Source: Peredibacter sp045999315
GTDB lineage: Bacteria; Bdellovibrionota; Bacteriovoracia; Bacteriovoracales; Bacteriovoracaceae
Direction: 5' to 3'
Length of the DNA: 64,000 nucleotides
Assembly: GCF_045999315.1 (NCBI RefSeq)
Contig: NZ_CP174607.1
Span: 496,001-560,000, forward strand
Shown here: positions 8,274 to 16,123 of the stretch, one piece after another
How positions within the stretch are numbered: position 1 is the first letter of the stretch
Layout of the letters: every line of letters starts with the position of its first letter
Translations under genes and position numbers: made by a program
Notes under the pieces: model-generated
What the model saw: the letters and a program-made list of their open reading frames with translations, nothing else
The model's database searches: none
Told to the model about the DNA's origin: nothing

Positions 8274-9584
8274 TTATAACTGATTCAATTTTCTTTTTAA
8301 AATCATTCCCAACATCACCGCCACAACCGCAAGCGAAGTCGCGAGTCCCACCCAAAAGCCCTGCGCCTCAAGGCCGCTGAAGAACCCAAGATAATAGCCT
8401 AGCGGAATACCGATTAACCAATAACCGGTAAAGATCGCCAATGAAGAGGCCTTGGTAATAGAGAGACCACGAAGAATCCCGGCGATCGTCACTTGTGCTC
8501 CATCAAAGAGTTGAAAACAGGCCACCCAGAAAAGAAGTTTCTTTCCGAAATCAATCACCAAATTATCGTCGGTATAAAGACCCATCACGATTTGAGGGAA
8601 AAGATAAAAAAACAGGCCTGTCATCAGCGTAAAACAAAAGGAAGCAAACAAACTTACCTGAGAATAAATTCTGACGTTGGCGTAGTTCTTCTCACCAAAA
8701 GCATGCCCTACTTTTACTCCGACTGCGGCCGAAATAGACATTGGAATCATGAACGCAAGTGAACCGATATTCAGGGCCAGATTATTGGCAGCAGTTTGAA
8801 TGGCGTCGAATTTTCCTACAAATAAGGTCACCGCACAGAAGGCCATAATTTCAAAGAAGAGCGCGGCCGTGATAGGAGTTCCCAAACGAAGAAGATCCTT
8901 CATAAAGTTCCAATTAATCTTTTTCGAAGACTTCCAGTATTTGTAAGTCATAACGAAAAGACCAATGGCCATAAACATTCTCACCATAAGACTCGCCCAG
9001 GCCAGCCCCTGCTCTTTCAACTCTGGCATGCCATAGACACCGTAAACAAATGAGTAGTTAAAATAGAGGTTCACAAAAACTGCCAGCATCGCCAGGATAT
9101 TCGCCGCGAGAGTTTTCTCCTGAGATTGAAAGAACTCTTTTGAGCTTTGATAGAAGCAAAGCCCAAAAGAGGAAAAACTCGTAATTAAAATATAGTCGAG
9201 AATGATGGGCTCAAGTTTGTCTCCGTAATTAAGCCATGGAACAATTTGAACACTTAAATAAGTGAGTAAAAAAGAAACAAGTCCAACAAAGAAACTGTAA
9301 AGAGTCACGGTCCAGAAATAATCATCAACCGATTCACCGTTCCCTCTTTTTTGGGCAAGCAGAGGTGAAATCGCAAACTGCATTCCTAGAATTGAAATTT
9401 GAATCGGATTAGCAATTGAGATCGCGAGACCAATAGCGGCCAAACACTCCCGAGAATAGCGACCGGCAATGATCATGTCTCCGGTTCCCACTAACATAAG
9501 GCCCAATTGTCCAAAGATTATCGGTAAAGCAAAAATCAGAAGCTGCGTGAGCGCTTCTTTACGAGGAAGAACATTTGTTGTCAT
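8274..9584 (-). CDS. MATE-family multidrug/toxin efflux transporter
   Basis: 436 aa, about twelve hydrophobic segments, the length and spacing of MATE transporters that exchange Na+ or H+ for cationic drugs across the inner membrane. Family-like stretches are ALPIIFGQLGLMLVGTGDMIIAGRYS at the N-terminus (family pattern PxxxxxLxxxxxxxxDxxxxG), LAISIANPIQIS, and in the second half IPMSISAAVGVKVGHAFGEKNY, where MATE proteins have the AxxxRVxxxLGxG type motif. The substrate cannot be predicted. The deformylase gene ends 4 nt upstream, so def and this gene form an operon. Confidence 0.88.
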   Translation of the reverse strand: MTTNVLPRKEALTQLLIFALPIIFGQLGLMLVGTGDMIIAGRYSRECLAAIGLAISIANPIQISILGMQFAISPLLAQKRGNGESVDDYFWTVTLYSFFVGLVSFLLTYLSVQIVPWLNYGDKLEPIILDYILITSFSSFGLCFYQSSKEFFQSQEKTLAANILAMLAVFVNLYFNYSFVYGVYGMPELKEQGLAWASLMVRMFMAIGLFVMTYKYWKSSKKINWNFMKDLLRLGTPITAALFFEIMAFCAVTLFVGKFDAIQTAANNLALNIGSLAFMIPMSISAAVGVKVGHAFGEKNYANVRIYSQVSLFASFCFTLMTGLFFYLFPQIVMGLYTDDNLVIDFGKKLLFWVACFQLFDGAQVTIAGILRGLSITKASSLAIFTGYWLIGIPLGYYLGFFSGLEAQGFWVGLATSLAVVAVMLGMILKRKLNQL

Positions 9585-9588
9585 AAAA

Positions 9589-10128
9589 TTACTCTAAAGT
9601 CTGTGCCTGGATAAACTGTTCAAACTCTTCCTGATAAGAAAGAAGTTTTGGATCCTTAATTCGATCCACATATAAAATGCCTTGAAGATGATCTAGTTCA
9701 TGCTGTAATACCGTCGCCAAAAAACCTTCCGCCACAATTTCCTGTGGCTCGGCCTTTTCATTCAGATATCGAACGCGAACTTTTTTTGGACGCTCAACGA
9801 AACCGCGTAGTCCTGGAACTGAAAGACATCCTTCCCAGAATCCCTGCTCCTCGTTGGTGAGATATTCGATCTTTGGATTAACAAAAGTAGTCAGTGGAAG
9901 GTTCACCTCTTCCCCGTAACGATTAAAGCCCATGAGTTCAATGATGGCCACCTGCAAATCAACTCCGATCTGAGGAGCAGCAATCCCAATTCCGCCGTAA
10001 TGTTTCATTGAATCCCGGAGGTCTATTAAAAGTTGACGAAAGTCGTCAGACAAAAGGTAATCTTTGGATATTTCTTCCGTCTTTTTCCTTAAAATTGGAT
10101 TTCCCATACGGCATATTGGCTGAATCAT
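9589..10128 (-). CDS. def: Peptide deformylase
   Basis: 179 aa from ATG 10128, preceded by GAGGGACCT; the start at 10173 adds 15 unlike residues and lacks a ribosome site. It removes the N-formyl group from nascent proteins in the cytoplasm. All three metallopeptidase motifs are present: GIGIAAPQIG (motif 1), WEGCLSVPG (motif 2 with the metal-binding Cys) and LQHELDHLQGILY (motif 3 HExxH with both His ligands and the catalytic Glu). The C-terminal helix is normal. It sits just upstream of the MATE gene and does not accompany fmt, unlike in many bacteria. Confidence 0.95.
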   Translation of the reverse strand: MIQPICRMGNPILRKKTEEISKDYLLSDDFRQLLIDLRDSMKHYGGIGIAAPQIGVDLQVAIIELMGFNRYGEEVNLPLTTFVNPKIEYLTNEEQGFWEGCLSVPGLRGFVERPKKVRVRYLNEKAEPQEIVAEGFLATVLQHELDHLQGILYVDRIKDPKLLSYQEEFEQFIQAQTLE

Positions 10129-10231
10129 AGGTCCCTCGTACGTAGTTGGGAAAAAATTTCCTTTTTTCCTCATGAAACATTTCTTAATAACCGATAAGGC
10201 TGATCGAACAATAGGTCTATAAGGTCATACT

Positions 10232-10966
10232 ATGAATAACTCTTTGATGAAGCTGGTACTTACTGTCGTCATTAACCTCGTGGCGTCTGTTCCATTGTAC
10301 GCCCAGTTGGTCGAACAGAAACAGATTAATTTTCCGGTTAAAACAGAAGAGTTAATGAAGGGTGACATTCATTATTACTTTTCAGTGGATAACCCAAGAA
10401 AGTTGCTTAAAAACCACCCGGAACTATTCGATCTAGATTCACTCTCATTATTTTCAGAGCCAGAATCCATGATCGCCGTTACCAAGGCCGCCTATGTAGT
10501 AGATCGTCCTGTAGGTTTTTTTGATGATAAGCAAATGACAGATGAAAAATATGTGGCCTATACATTGGGTGATCAGAAGGTCAAAAAACTCAATCCTGAA
10601 ACTTTTAAAGTCACGGTTCCAGGAGACTTTGCTCATCAATACAAGTTACAAATTTTCATTGATTCAGATGATATCAGCACTCTTCCAAACTCTAAGGTCA
10701 TTCGCGCTGTTTCAGCGGCAAAGAAAATGGACATCATCTCTCAGGGGGCCTCTTCTATCATGGTGAAAGAGATGACTCAGTATACGAAGTACGCACTGGG
10801 TGGTGTGACTGTGATGTCATTTATTCCGTTAAAAGAAAACAAAACGCTGGTCATTCAATATCAACTCTCTTCAGTGAAAAAGGCATTCGGTTCAGCGAAG
10901 ATCATGAAACCGGGAATGGTCCAGGAAATCTCCTACAATCGAAGACTCATCCAAGATTACAAATAA
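10232..10966 (+). CDS. Exported protein of unknown function
   Basis: 244 aa with a signal peptide (hydrophobic at 7-22, cleavage near PLYA-QL); ATG 10232 is preceded by AAGG. An internal Met at residue 6 is an alternative start. The mature part has no Cys after the signal region and alternates charged strands (FKVTVPGDFAHQYKLQIFIDSDDIS, ALGGVTVMSFIPLKENKTLVIQYQL), suggesting a soluble periplasmic beta/alpha fold. The central SRPBCC-like look is not firm enough to name. It is divergent from def and ends in a strong terminator at 10968-10991. Confidence 0.65.
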   Translation: MNNSLMKLVLTVVINLVASVPLYAQLVEQKQINFPVKTEELMKGDIHYYFSVDNPRKLLKNHPELFDLDSLSLFSEPESMIAVTKAAYVVDRPVGFFDDKQMTDEKYVAYTLGDQKVKKLNPETFKVTVPGDFAHQYKLQIFIDSDDISTLPNSKVIRAVSAAKKMDIISQGASSIMVKEMTQYTKYALGGVTVMSFIPLKENKTLVIQYQLSSVKKAFGSAKIMKPGMVQEISYNRRLIQDYK

Positions 10967-10967
10967 A

Positions 10968-10996
10968 AAAGGGCCCGAATCCGGGCCCTTTCTTTT
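10968..10996. terminator. Strong bidirectional intrinsic terminator
   Basis: A perfect 10-bp stem (AAAGGGCCCG with CGGGCCCTTT) and AATC loop, followed by TCTTTTT on the plus strand and an A-rich tract on the left that serves the minus strand. It lies between the convergent exported-protein gene and hpf; the hpf stop touches its right edge. Confidence 0.88.
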
Positions 10997-11319
10997 TAGG
11001 CGACTTCTTTTAAAGAAACATATCTGCGATTGATACGGTCTTTGACTTTTCTTTTCTGTTCACCAAGTGCTCGGTTCGCCTTATCGACGGCCGCAGCAAA
11101 TGACTCATACAAGTTATCACCATCCGCCGTGAACGCATAATCATGACCTCTATTATGAATAGCAAGAGACGTGATGTAGCGATTCTTAAACATTTTCAAA
11201 TTGACCTGGATGCTGGACGCAGTTCCCAGATAACGCTCTAACTTAGATACTCGACTTGAAATAAACTCGTCCATCCAAGGTGAATTTTCTAGATTCTGAT
11301 AGTGTACTTGAACATGCAT
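10996..11319 (-). CDS. hpf: Ribosome hibernation promoting factor (short HPF/YfiA family)
   Basis: 107 aa. The sequence MHVQVHYQNLENSPWMDEFISSRVSKLERYL, then INRRYVSLKE at the end and DNLYESFAAAVDKANRALGEQKRKVKDR, follows the beta-alpha-beta-beta-beta-alpha plan of the sigma54-modulation/S30Ae domain. It lacks the C-terminal dimerisation domain of long HPF. These proteins bind the 30S A/P sites and silence or pair ribosomes during starvation. The start is preceded by AAGGAGTTCG. Predators with a non-growing attack phase would have use for it, but that is inference. It has no operon partner here. Confidence 0.88.
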   Translation of the reverse strand: MHVQVHYQNLENSPWMDEFISSRVSKLERYLGTASSIQVNLKMFKNRYITSLAIHNRGHDYAFTADGDNLYESFAAAVDKANRALGEQKRKVKDRINRRYVSLKEVA

Positions 11320-11414
11320 AAACGAACTCCTTCTGTTTCATGCCTTGAATCAAGGGTAACAAGAGTCAGTTTTTTGCGACATTCAGTAATTTTGAAGAGA
11401 CCCTTCAGTGAAAT

Positions 11415-12305
11415 TTACTTAACTGAGAGAGTAAAGTTTTTCATTGCATGAAGTGCTAATGGATTCAGAATCTTACGCTTTCCGATGATCATCCAAATCT
11501 CTTCCTGAACGCCTGGAAGAGGACCAAACTCTACCAAAACTTTTTCTTTCAGAAGATGAGCCACACTTTTTCTCATGACGGAGATCAGCCCGTGACCACG
11601 TAAAGCGAGGTCAATTTCAGTGGCCTTATCTTCCACTTCAGCGATCACATCAATAAGGAGATTGTTTTTCTTAAAATACAAATCAAGTTTTTGTCTGGCA
11701 CTTGAATCGTAAGTCGGAAGTACCATCGGAACTTCTTTTAAAATTCCAGGCCATTTCGATTTTGATTTGAATTTCGGATGACCCACAACAATCAGTTCTT
11801 CTTTAGCGAGAAGACGTGATTCGAAAATATAAGAGTTATCCACTTGCGGAACTGAATTGGTAAGAATGAGATCGAGCTTATATTCGTTCTGCATCTTAAG
11901 CAATTGTTCACGATTTCCTTCTTTAAGATAGACCTTACAAGATTTAGTTTCCAATAAGAAGTCCAGAAGTTCATCTGCAACATTCTTAGGAATTGAATCC
12001 TGGCAACCAATTTCAATGCGTGTTCTCTCTTGTCCTTTATTGCGATCAGCAAGCGTATCTTTTAATTCAAAACCAAGTTTAAAAATATCGCGAGCGTATT
12101 CAAAGACAATGGTACCGGCCTCAGTTAAAACCAGTTTCTTTCCCACTCGATCAAATAATGGAGTGCCAAATGAGTCTTCAAGTTCTTTGAGCTGCATGGA
12201 AAGTGCAGGAGAACTAATAAGAACACTTTTCGAGGCCAGGGCGATAGAGCCTTGTTCTGCGATTTTGTAGAAATAATAAAGCTGATTGTAATTTAAAGGT
12301 ACCAT
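11415..12305 (-). CDS. LysR-family transcriptional regulator (NhaR-like)
   Basis: 296 aa. The N-terminal winged HTH reads LNYNQLYYFYKIAEQGSIALASKSVLISSPALSMQLKELEDSFG, ending LFDRVGKKLVLTEAG, which is the canonical LysR pattern. The effector-binding domain follows from about residue 90. The opening NYNHLYYF-type sequence and the QEEIWMIIGKRK ending are most like NhaR, the Na+-responsive activator; the effector here is unknown. No Shine-Dalgarno precedes ATG 12305. Instead a TATAAT hexamer ends 6 nt upstream of the ATG, so the message may be leaderless. It lies 14 nt after the transposase-like gene on the same strand. Confidence 0.88.
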   Translation of the reverse strand: MVPLNYNQLYYFYKIAEQGSIALASKSVLISSPALSMQLKELEDSFGTPLFDRVGKKLVLTEAGTIVFEYARDIFKLGFELKDTLADRNKGQERTRIEIGCQDSIPKNVADELLDFLLETKSCKVYLKEGNREQLLKMQNEYKLDLILTNSVPQVDNSYIFESRLLAKEELIVVGHPKFKSKSKWPGILKEVPMVLPTYDSSARQKLDLYFKKNNLLIDVIAEVEDKATEIDLALRGHGLISVMRKSVAHLLKEKVLVEFGPLPGVQEEIWMIIGKRKILNPLALHAMKNFTLSVK

Positions 12306-12311
12306 GTTGTT

Positions 12312-12341
12312 ATTATAGTTCAGGTCAGGAGTTCCAGTCCA
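12312..12341 (-). promoter_or_regulatory. Candidate promoter giving a leaderless LysR mRNA
   Basis: On the minus strand a -35-like TGGACT (12341-12336), an 18-nt spacer and a perfect -10 TATAAT (12317-12312) are followed by AACAAC and then the LysR ATG at 12305. Transcription would be expected to begin at or next to the A of the ATG. The promoter lies inside the 3' end of the transposase-like gene. Confidence 0.5.
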
Positions 12342-12955
12342 CGCCTACTCAAATAACTTCGACCAACTTCCAGCTCCCAGAACTCCGCCCTTTTAATCTC
12401 AATAGTTATCTTCACCCTTTGGGCGTAGTGCTGAATGACCTTTCGATTTTCCTTTAAAGACAACAAAGACGAATATTCGTCGACCCGTGTATATGTGCCT
12501 TTTTCATGTTTATGCTGATTAAAGAGAACATATTGAATGGCATTTTTTGTTTCTCGAAGTCCCCTTAAGACATGCAGATGATAACGCTCAATTTGGACTC
12601 TTCCCTTATTTAGTCCTTTGGCAAAGGTCACGGTAAGGGACCTCATGCCTTTGGTGAGGACTTGATTGTTTGCAGCTTCGATAATTAAATGAACATGATT
12701 TGATTGAAGTGAAAAATGCATCACCCTTAGTCCATGCGCCCGGGCATTGAGAATTGCCCTTTTCAATAGACGCAGGCAGAACTTGTTCCTGATAAGAGTC
12801 CTGTACTTAAAGTTAATGTGAAGTGGAGTTCTTCTCATAACTCGCTCCCGAACCCGATGTGCCACTCCCTTTGAGTGAACCCTCTTTCTTCCCGATCCTG
12901 GCCTTCTCCCACCTTTGTTCGCTTTATAGACATTAAGCTGAAGTTGTTTACCCAC
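12320..12955 (-). CDS. REP-associated/Y1-type transposase-like protein (RAYT family)
   Basis: 211 aa from GTG 12955, chosen because AAAGGAGG sits 4 nt upstream; an ATG at 12991 has no ribosome site. A basic N-terminal block (GGRRPGSGRKRVHSKGVAHRVR) is followed by the Y1 HUH fold: PLHINFKYRTLIRN, SLQSNHVHLIIEA (HxH metal-binding motif near residue 110), and AIQYVLFNQHKH, which supplies the nucleophilic Tyr. This is the arrangement of single-copy IS200-like TnpA-REP proteins in deltaproteobacteria, which process REP palindromes rather than moving themselves. No flanking REP hairpin or IS terminus was found, so it is probably domesticated. The LysR gene follows by 14 nt. Confidence 0.8.
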   Translation of the reverse strand: MGKQLQLNVYKANKGGRRPGSGRKRVHSKGVAHRVRERVMRRTPLHINFKYRTLIRNKFCLRLLKRAILNARAHGLRVMHFSLQSNHVHLIIEAANNQVLTKGMRSLTVTFAKGLNKGRVQIERYHLHVLRGLRETKNAIQYVLFNQHKHEKGTYTRVDEYSSLLSLKENRKVIQHYAQRVKITIEIKRAEFWELEVGRSYLSRRGLELLT

Positions 12956-13123
12956 AGGTCCTCCTTTGAAAGAGGCATATATAGGAAACATGACGTAAGG
13001 GAGCAGTGGTAAAAGCTTGGACAGGACTAAACACTTCAGAAGAGAAATCGTCTAAAAAATAGACATATGTATAGATTCGACAATTTCCCCCTCTTATAAC
13101 CCCTTGAATCCTAGGGCCTTTTT

Positions 13124-13140
13124 TTGGCACACAGCTTGTA
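13124..13140 (+). promoter_or_regulatory. Candidate sigma-54 (-24/-12) promoter
   Basis: TTGGCACACAGCTTGTA matches the RpoN pattern TTGGCAC-N5-TTGCW in both half-sites and spacing: GG at 13126-13127 and GT at 13138-13139, with only the final C of the -12 GC replaced by T. Transcription would start near 13151, about 52 nt upstream of the 13203 ATG. No enhancer site was identified. Confidence 0.45.
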
Positions 13141-13202
13141 TTAAGAGAGGCACGAGGGGCGATGACAGGAAGACATCTTCTTCAAATAAACAGGGGGAAA
13201 AC

Positions 13203-13592
13203 ATGAAAACAAAAACACTATCTCTTTCAACGATTCTTGGCTTTTTAGGACTGGTCCTTATGATTCACACCATGAATGCATACAGCGCCACTCCGGAAAT
13301 TACTTGTTCAACGGCCTTTGGTGAAAAGACCTTCACAATTCAAGACGACCGCATCTCATTCCAAAAAGAAGATGAAGCGGGAGTTAGTCGTTCCATTTCA
13401 TCTATCAATGGTGAATCTGTGAGAACTCACAAGAAGAACCATGGCTTTACAAAAACTCTTTACATCGATGGACTAAAACATCGAATCAACGTCCAGGACA
13501 CAAACTCGTTCTCGGATGTTAACGACTACCTTTCGATTACGTCCCCTAAAGGGCATGAGATGACATACCCCCTCAATTGTCACTCTGCTTAG
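13203..13592 (+). CDS. Small exported protein of unknown function
   Basis: 129 aa from ATG 13203, which follows CAGGGGGAAAAC and begins the signal peptide (MKTKTLSLSTILGFLGLVLMIHTMNAYSA). The longer reading from 13104 overlaps the promoter and is not credible. The mature part is about 100 aa with two Cys (ITCSTAFG near its start and LNCHSA at its end) that could pair, and a C-terminus carrying the last Cys two residues from the end. No family was recognised. It may be RpoN-regulated (site at 13124-13140) and ends in a terminator at 13613-13653. Confidence 0.6.
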   Translation: MKTKTLSLSTILGFLGLVLMIHTMNAYSATPEITCSTAFGEKTFTIQDDRISFQKEDEAGVSRSISSINGESVRTHKKNHGFTKTLYIDGLKHRINVQDTNSFSDVNDYLSITSPKGHEMTYPLNCHSA

Positions 13593-13612
13593 TAGTGGTT
13601 ATACCCCCCTGT

Positions 13613-13653
13613 AAAAAAAGGGACTAGCGCCGGATGCGTGAGGTCCCTTTTTT
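13613..13653 (+). terminator. Intrinsic terminator
   Basis: AAAAAAAGGGAC pairs with GTCCCTTTTTT across an 18-nt loop that holds a short CGC/GCG inner stem, and ends in a U-run. It is placed after the 13203-13592 gene. Confidence 0.75.
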
Positions 13654-13736
13654 ATTTCCTGACCACAACAATCACCTTCTAATCTTCTTTAATTAAATTC
13701 CGATAAGTTTCTTTGAGTTACGCTCAAAGGAATTTC

Positions 13737-14057
13737 ATGAAAGTTGTGCTTTATCTGCTTTTATTCTCGTCATTTGCTCACGCTCAAAAAGCGAAGGTGA
13801 TTTTAATCGATGAGCACATCGATGGTTCATCTCTACAGAAGAACTTTGATGTTCAAAAAAACAGTCACGAAAGTTCCATTCCAAAAAAAGAAATCCGTGA
13901 TGAGGTCCTTAAAGGTGTGAAGGCCGCTGAAAAGTGGGACGAACTTCAGAAAGACATTTTCTACATGGATCTCAAATCTAAATCCGTTAAAGAACTTAAA
14001 AAGAAATATCCAGCAATCTCAGAGAAAGAACTCACATTTCTCAAGGACAAGAGGTAA
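13737..14057 (+). CDS. Small exported protein, first paralogue of the caspase-like cassette
   Basis: 106 aa from ATG 13737, behind AAAGGAATTTC. A signal peptide (MKVVLYLLLFSSFAHA) is followed by a short strand (KAKVILIDEHIDG), then QKNSHESSIPKKE, then WDELQKDIFYMDL, and a charged C-terminal helix with KKYPAISEKELTFLKDKR. The protein at 16124-16447 repeats this plan almost block for block. It contains no Cys, so it is not an enzyme of the cysteine type. It ends 2 nt before the 671-aa caspase-like gene. By analogy with clustered protease accessory proteins it might be an inhibitor, chaperone or substrate, but this is inference; no named family was recognised. Confidence 0.7.
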   Translation: MKVVLYLLLFSSFAHAQKAKVILIDEHIDGSSLQKNFDVQKNSHESSIPKKEIRDEVLKGVKAAEKWDELQKDIFYMDLKSKSVKELKKKYPAISEKELTFLKDKR

Positions 14058-14059
14058 TC

Positions 14060-16075
14060 GTGAAAAAGTTAGTTCCAGTTGCCACCCTACTTTTATCAAT
14101 TGGTGCCCATGCCCAGTGTAACAAAAAAGTGGATCCAAATAAGGTGATCCTCTTTATTGATACCAACAACTCAGAACTCGAAATCGCCACGACTGAGAAA
14201 GCCGCATGTGAGCGAGGAGAAAGATTGGTGGTCGTTCCGAAGAACTATAAAGACTACATCAAGCACACCAACGCCATGATTTCAGTCTCAAAAAAATATG
14301 AGAAGTGTACCAAAGAGAAAAAAGACTGTTCAGCACTTCAGGCCGAGGGACAACGAATTGATAAAGAGCTCCAGGCACTTAAGAGAAGTAATAAATCCAT
14401 TAAAAAGCAGACGAAAGAGGCCTTGGATGAAATCAAGGCCGCAGGCGGTAAGCTTCAGAACTTAACTATTTCGGGACACGATGGCGGTGGACACTTTGGT
14501 GGATACAAAGGTGACTTCGGTCGCTATGAGCTTGGCGAAATGATGAAGGACTACAAGGACATCAATGAAGTAAACTCGGTTTTACTTCTTGGTTGTTATA
14601 CCGGAGTACCGAAAGAAGTCATCGAATGGAAGCACATCTTTCCAGACATCAAAATAATTGCCGGGTATGATGGGTCTGCTCCTCTTTCAGATAAACCTGC
14701 GGGCCACCAGTACATCTCAGACATTCTTTTGAAAGAGAAAAGCCTTCTGAAAAATGCAGAACAGAAGAAGCTTCAGACCTATGCCAAACAAAACATTCAG
14801 GGTCTGACTCAAATGAATGCGGCCATGTACCTCTATTGTAGTGATGGCACAAAAGAAGGCGAATTTTACTACGGTTCTCAAAAAGAAGGTAAGGCCTTTC
14901 GCCCTTTTGATATCAAAGAATGTGAGAACAAAAGAACTGAAATCGAAGCACTGATCACTAAAGTTAATCAATATTACTCTGGAGAACTGGAAATTCCTAA
15001 AAACACGGCCAGTGGTGAACTTCGTCAGATCTATAACGAAGCAAGACGTATTGAGCATTGTGGTGAAATTCTTCAAATGGATTTGAATCTCAATTCCGTT
15101 TTCAATCTTCTTTTTTATGAAGGCACCAAACAAAATTTTGCGAACTACTACAAAGATGATTTAGCAGAAGCAGAAAAGCTCCTTGCTGATTTAAAATTTG
15201 AGGACATTGAGAAGGGTTTCAATAAATCATTGGAGCAACTGAACAAAAATATTGAAAACCTAAAGTCCGAGATTGCCGCTCTCGAAAAAGACCCACAGGC
15301 TGGGGTGGCCGCTGAACAAAAAAAACTCGATGAGGAATTAAAAAAGCGTGATGCCTTATTCAATGATCCGAAATACTCACAGGTGAAAAATTTTATCAAT
15401 CCGGAGACTGGCGCTTACAACGGTCCTATGGATTTAGCACAAAATCTAGTTCCACTTGCCCAAGAGTTAATGAATGCGGCCATGGCCTATAGTGGGGCCA
15501 AGTACAATTTTGAAAGCGTAAAGGCCAATCCTGCAGGCATGGTAATGGTCAAGAAGCAAATGCTGATCATTGCAGAACAAAGTATCAATCAACAGACAAT
15601 GGCGTTCAAAGATTTAAAAGAAAAATTCTCGAAACCAGAGAATAAGGTGTGGATCCCAACCGCCAAAAATATGAACGAGAAGAGCAGAAAAGATCTTCTT
15701 CTGAATCTTCACAATGCAAGCGGATTATTGTCCGTGCCAGGAGTTCCTGATAAACAACGCCAGGCCCTTACATGGATGATTTCAGCCACCAGCGCCCACT
15801 TAGGGTATTTCCAAAACCCTTTTAGTTGGCACGAATTCACCGGCAGAACTGAAGAGCCTCAATTCCCTATTCGTTTGAAAGACTTTGCTGGCAATCGAGG
15901 TAGTTACTATGGTGCCGGTGCCTACTCTGGTGGATATGGTGGCATGACCGGAGGGATGATGGGTGGAGTACCGGCCGGAGTGACAATCCCGCCAGAAATG
16001 TACGGAGATCCAAACTACGTGGAAACTGGTGATGATGAAGATGCGGCAGATTCTTATGATGAGGACGAAGAATAA
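14060..16075 (+). CDS. Large exported protein with caspase-like (clan CD) cysteine peptidase signature
   Basis: 671 aa from GTG 14060, with GAGGTAATC directly upstream. Signal peptide (MKKLVPVATLLLSIGAHA-QC), then a strand NKVILFIDTN, a coiled region, and LTISGHDGGGHFGG with His140, then SVLLLGCYTG with Cys179. A hydrophobic strand ending in GH and, about 40 residues later, a strand ending in C is the catalytic dyad layout of clan CD peptidases (caspase, gingipain, CHAT). KIIAGYDGSAPLSDKPAGH follows. The region from about 380 to 440 is a long coiled coil; the C-terminus is Gly/Met-rich and ends in an acidic tail (DDEDAADSYDEDEE). Flanked by two small paralogous exported proteins. Peptidase activity is inferred from motifs only. 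Confidence 0.7.
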   Translation: MKKLVPVATLLLSIGAHAQCNKKVDPNKVILFIDTNNSELEIATTEKAACERGERLVVVPKNYKDYIKHTNAMISVSKKYEKCTKEKKDCSALQAEGQRIDKELQALKRSNKSIKKQTKEALDEIKAAGGKLQNLTISGHDGGGHFGGYKGDFGRYELGEMMKDYKDINEVNSVLLLGCYTGVPKEVIEWKHIFPDIKIIAGYDGSAPLSDKPAGHQYISDILLKEKSLLKNAEQKKLQTYAKQNIQGLTQMNAAMYLYCSDGTKEGEFYYGSQKEGKAFRPFDIKECENKRTEIEALITKVNQYYSGELEIPKNTASGELRQIYNEARRIEHCGEILQMDLNLNSVFNLLFYEGTKQNFANYYKDDLAEAEKLLADLKFEDIEKGFNKSLEQLNKNIENLKSEIAALEKDPQAGVAAEQKKLDEELKKRDALFNDPKYSQVKNFINPETGAYNGPMDLAQNLVPLAQELMNAAMAYSGAKYNFESVKANPAGMVMVKKQMLIIAEQSINQQTMAFKDLKEKFSKPENKVWIPTAKNMNEKSRKDLLLNLHNASGLLSVPGVPDKQRQALTWMISATSAHLGYFQNPFSWHEFTGRTEEPQFPIRLKDFAGNRGSYYGAGAYSGGYGGMTGGMMGGVPAGVTIPPEMYGDPNYVETGDDEDAADSYDEDEE

Positions 16076-16123
16076 GAATACTTGATTAACTTTTTAACTA
16101 GGCGAAGGCCAAAAGAACTAAAT

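Noticed and set aside
12306..13100. REP palindromes or IS ends around the Y1 transposase-like gene
   Set aside because: I searched both flanks by eye and found no matched hairpins; only ordinary gene and promoter sequence.
13104..13202. N-terminal extension of the 13203 exported protein
   Set aside because: It overlaps the candidate promoter, and the ATG at 13203 has a good ribosome site and begins the signal peptide.
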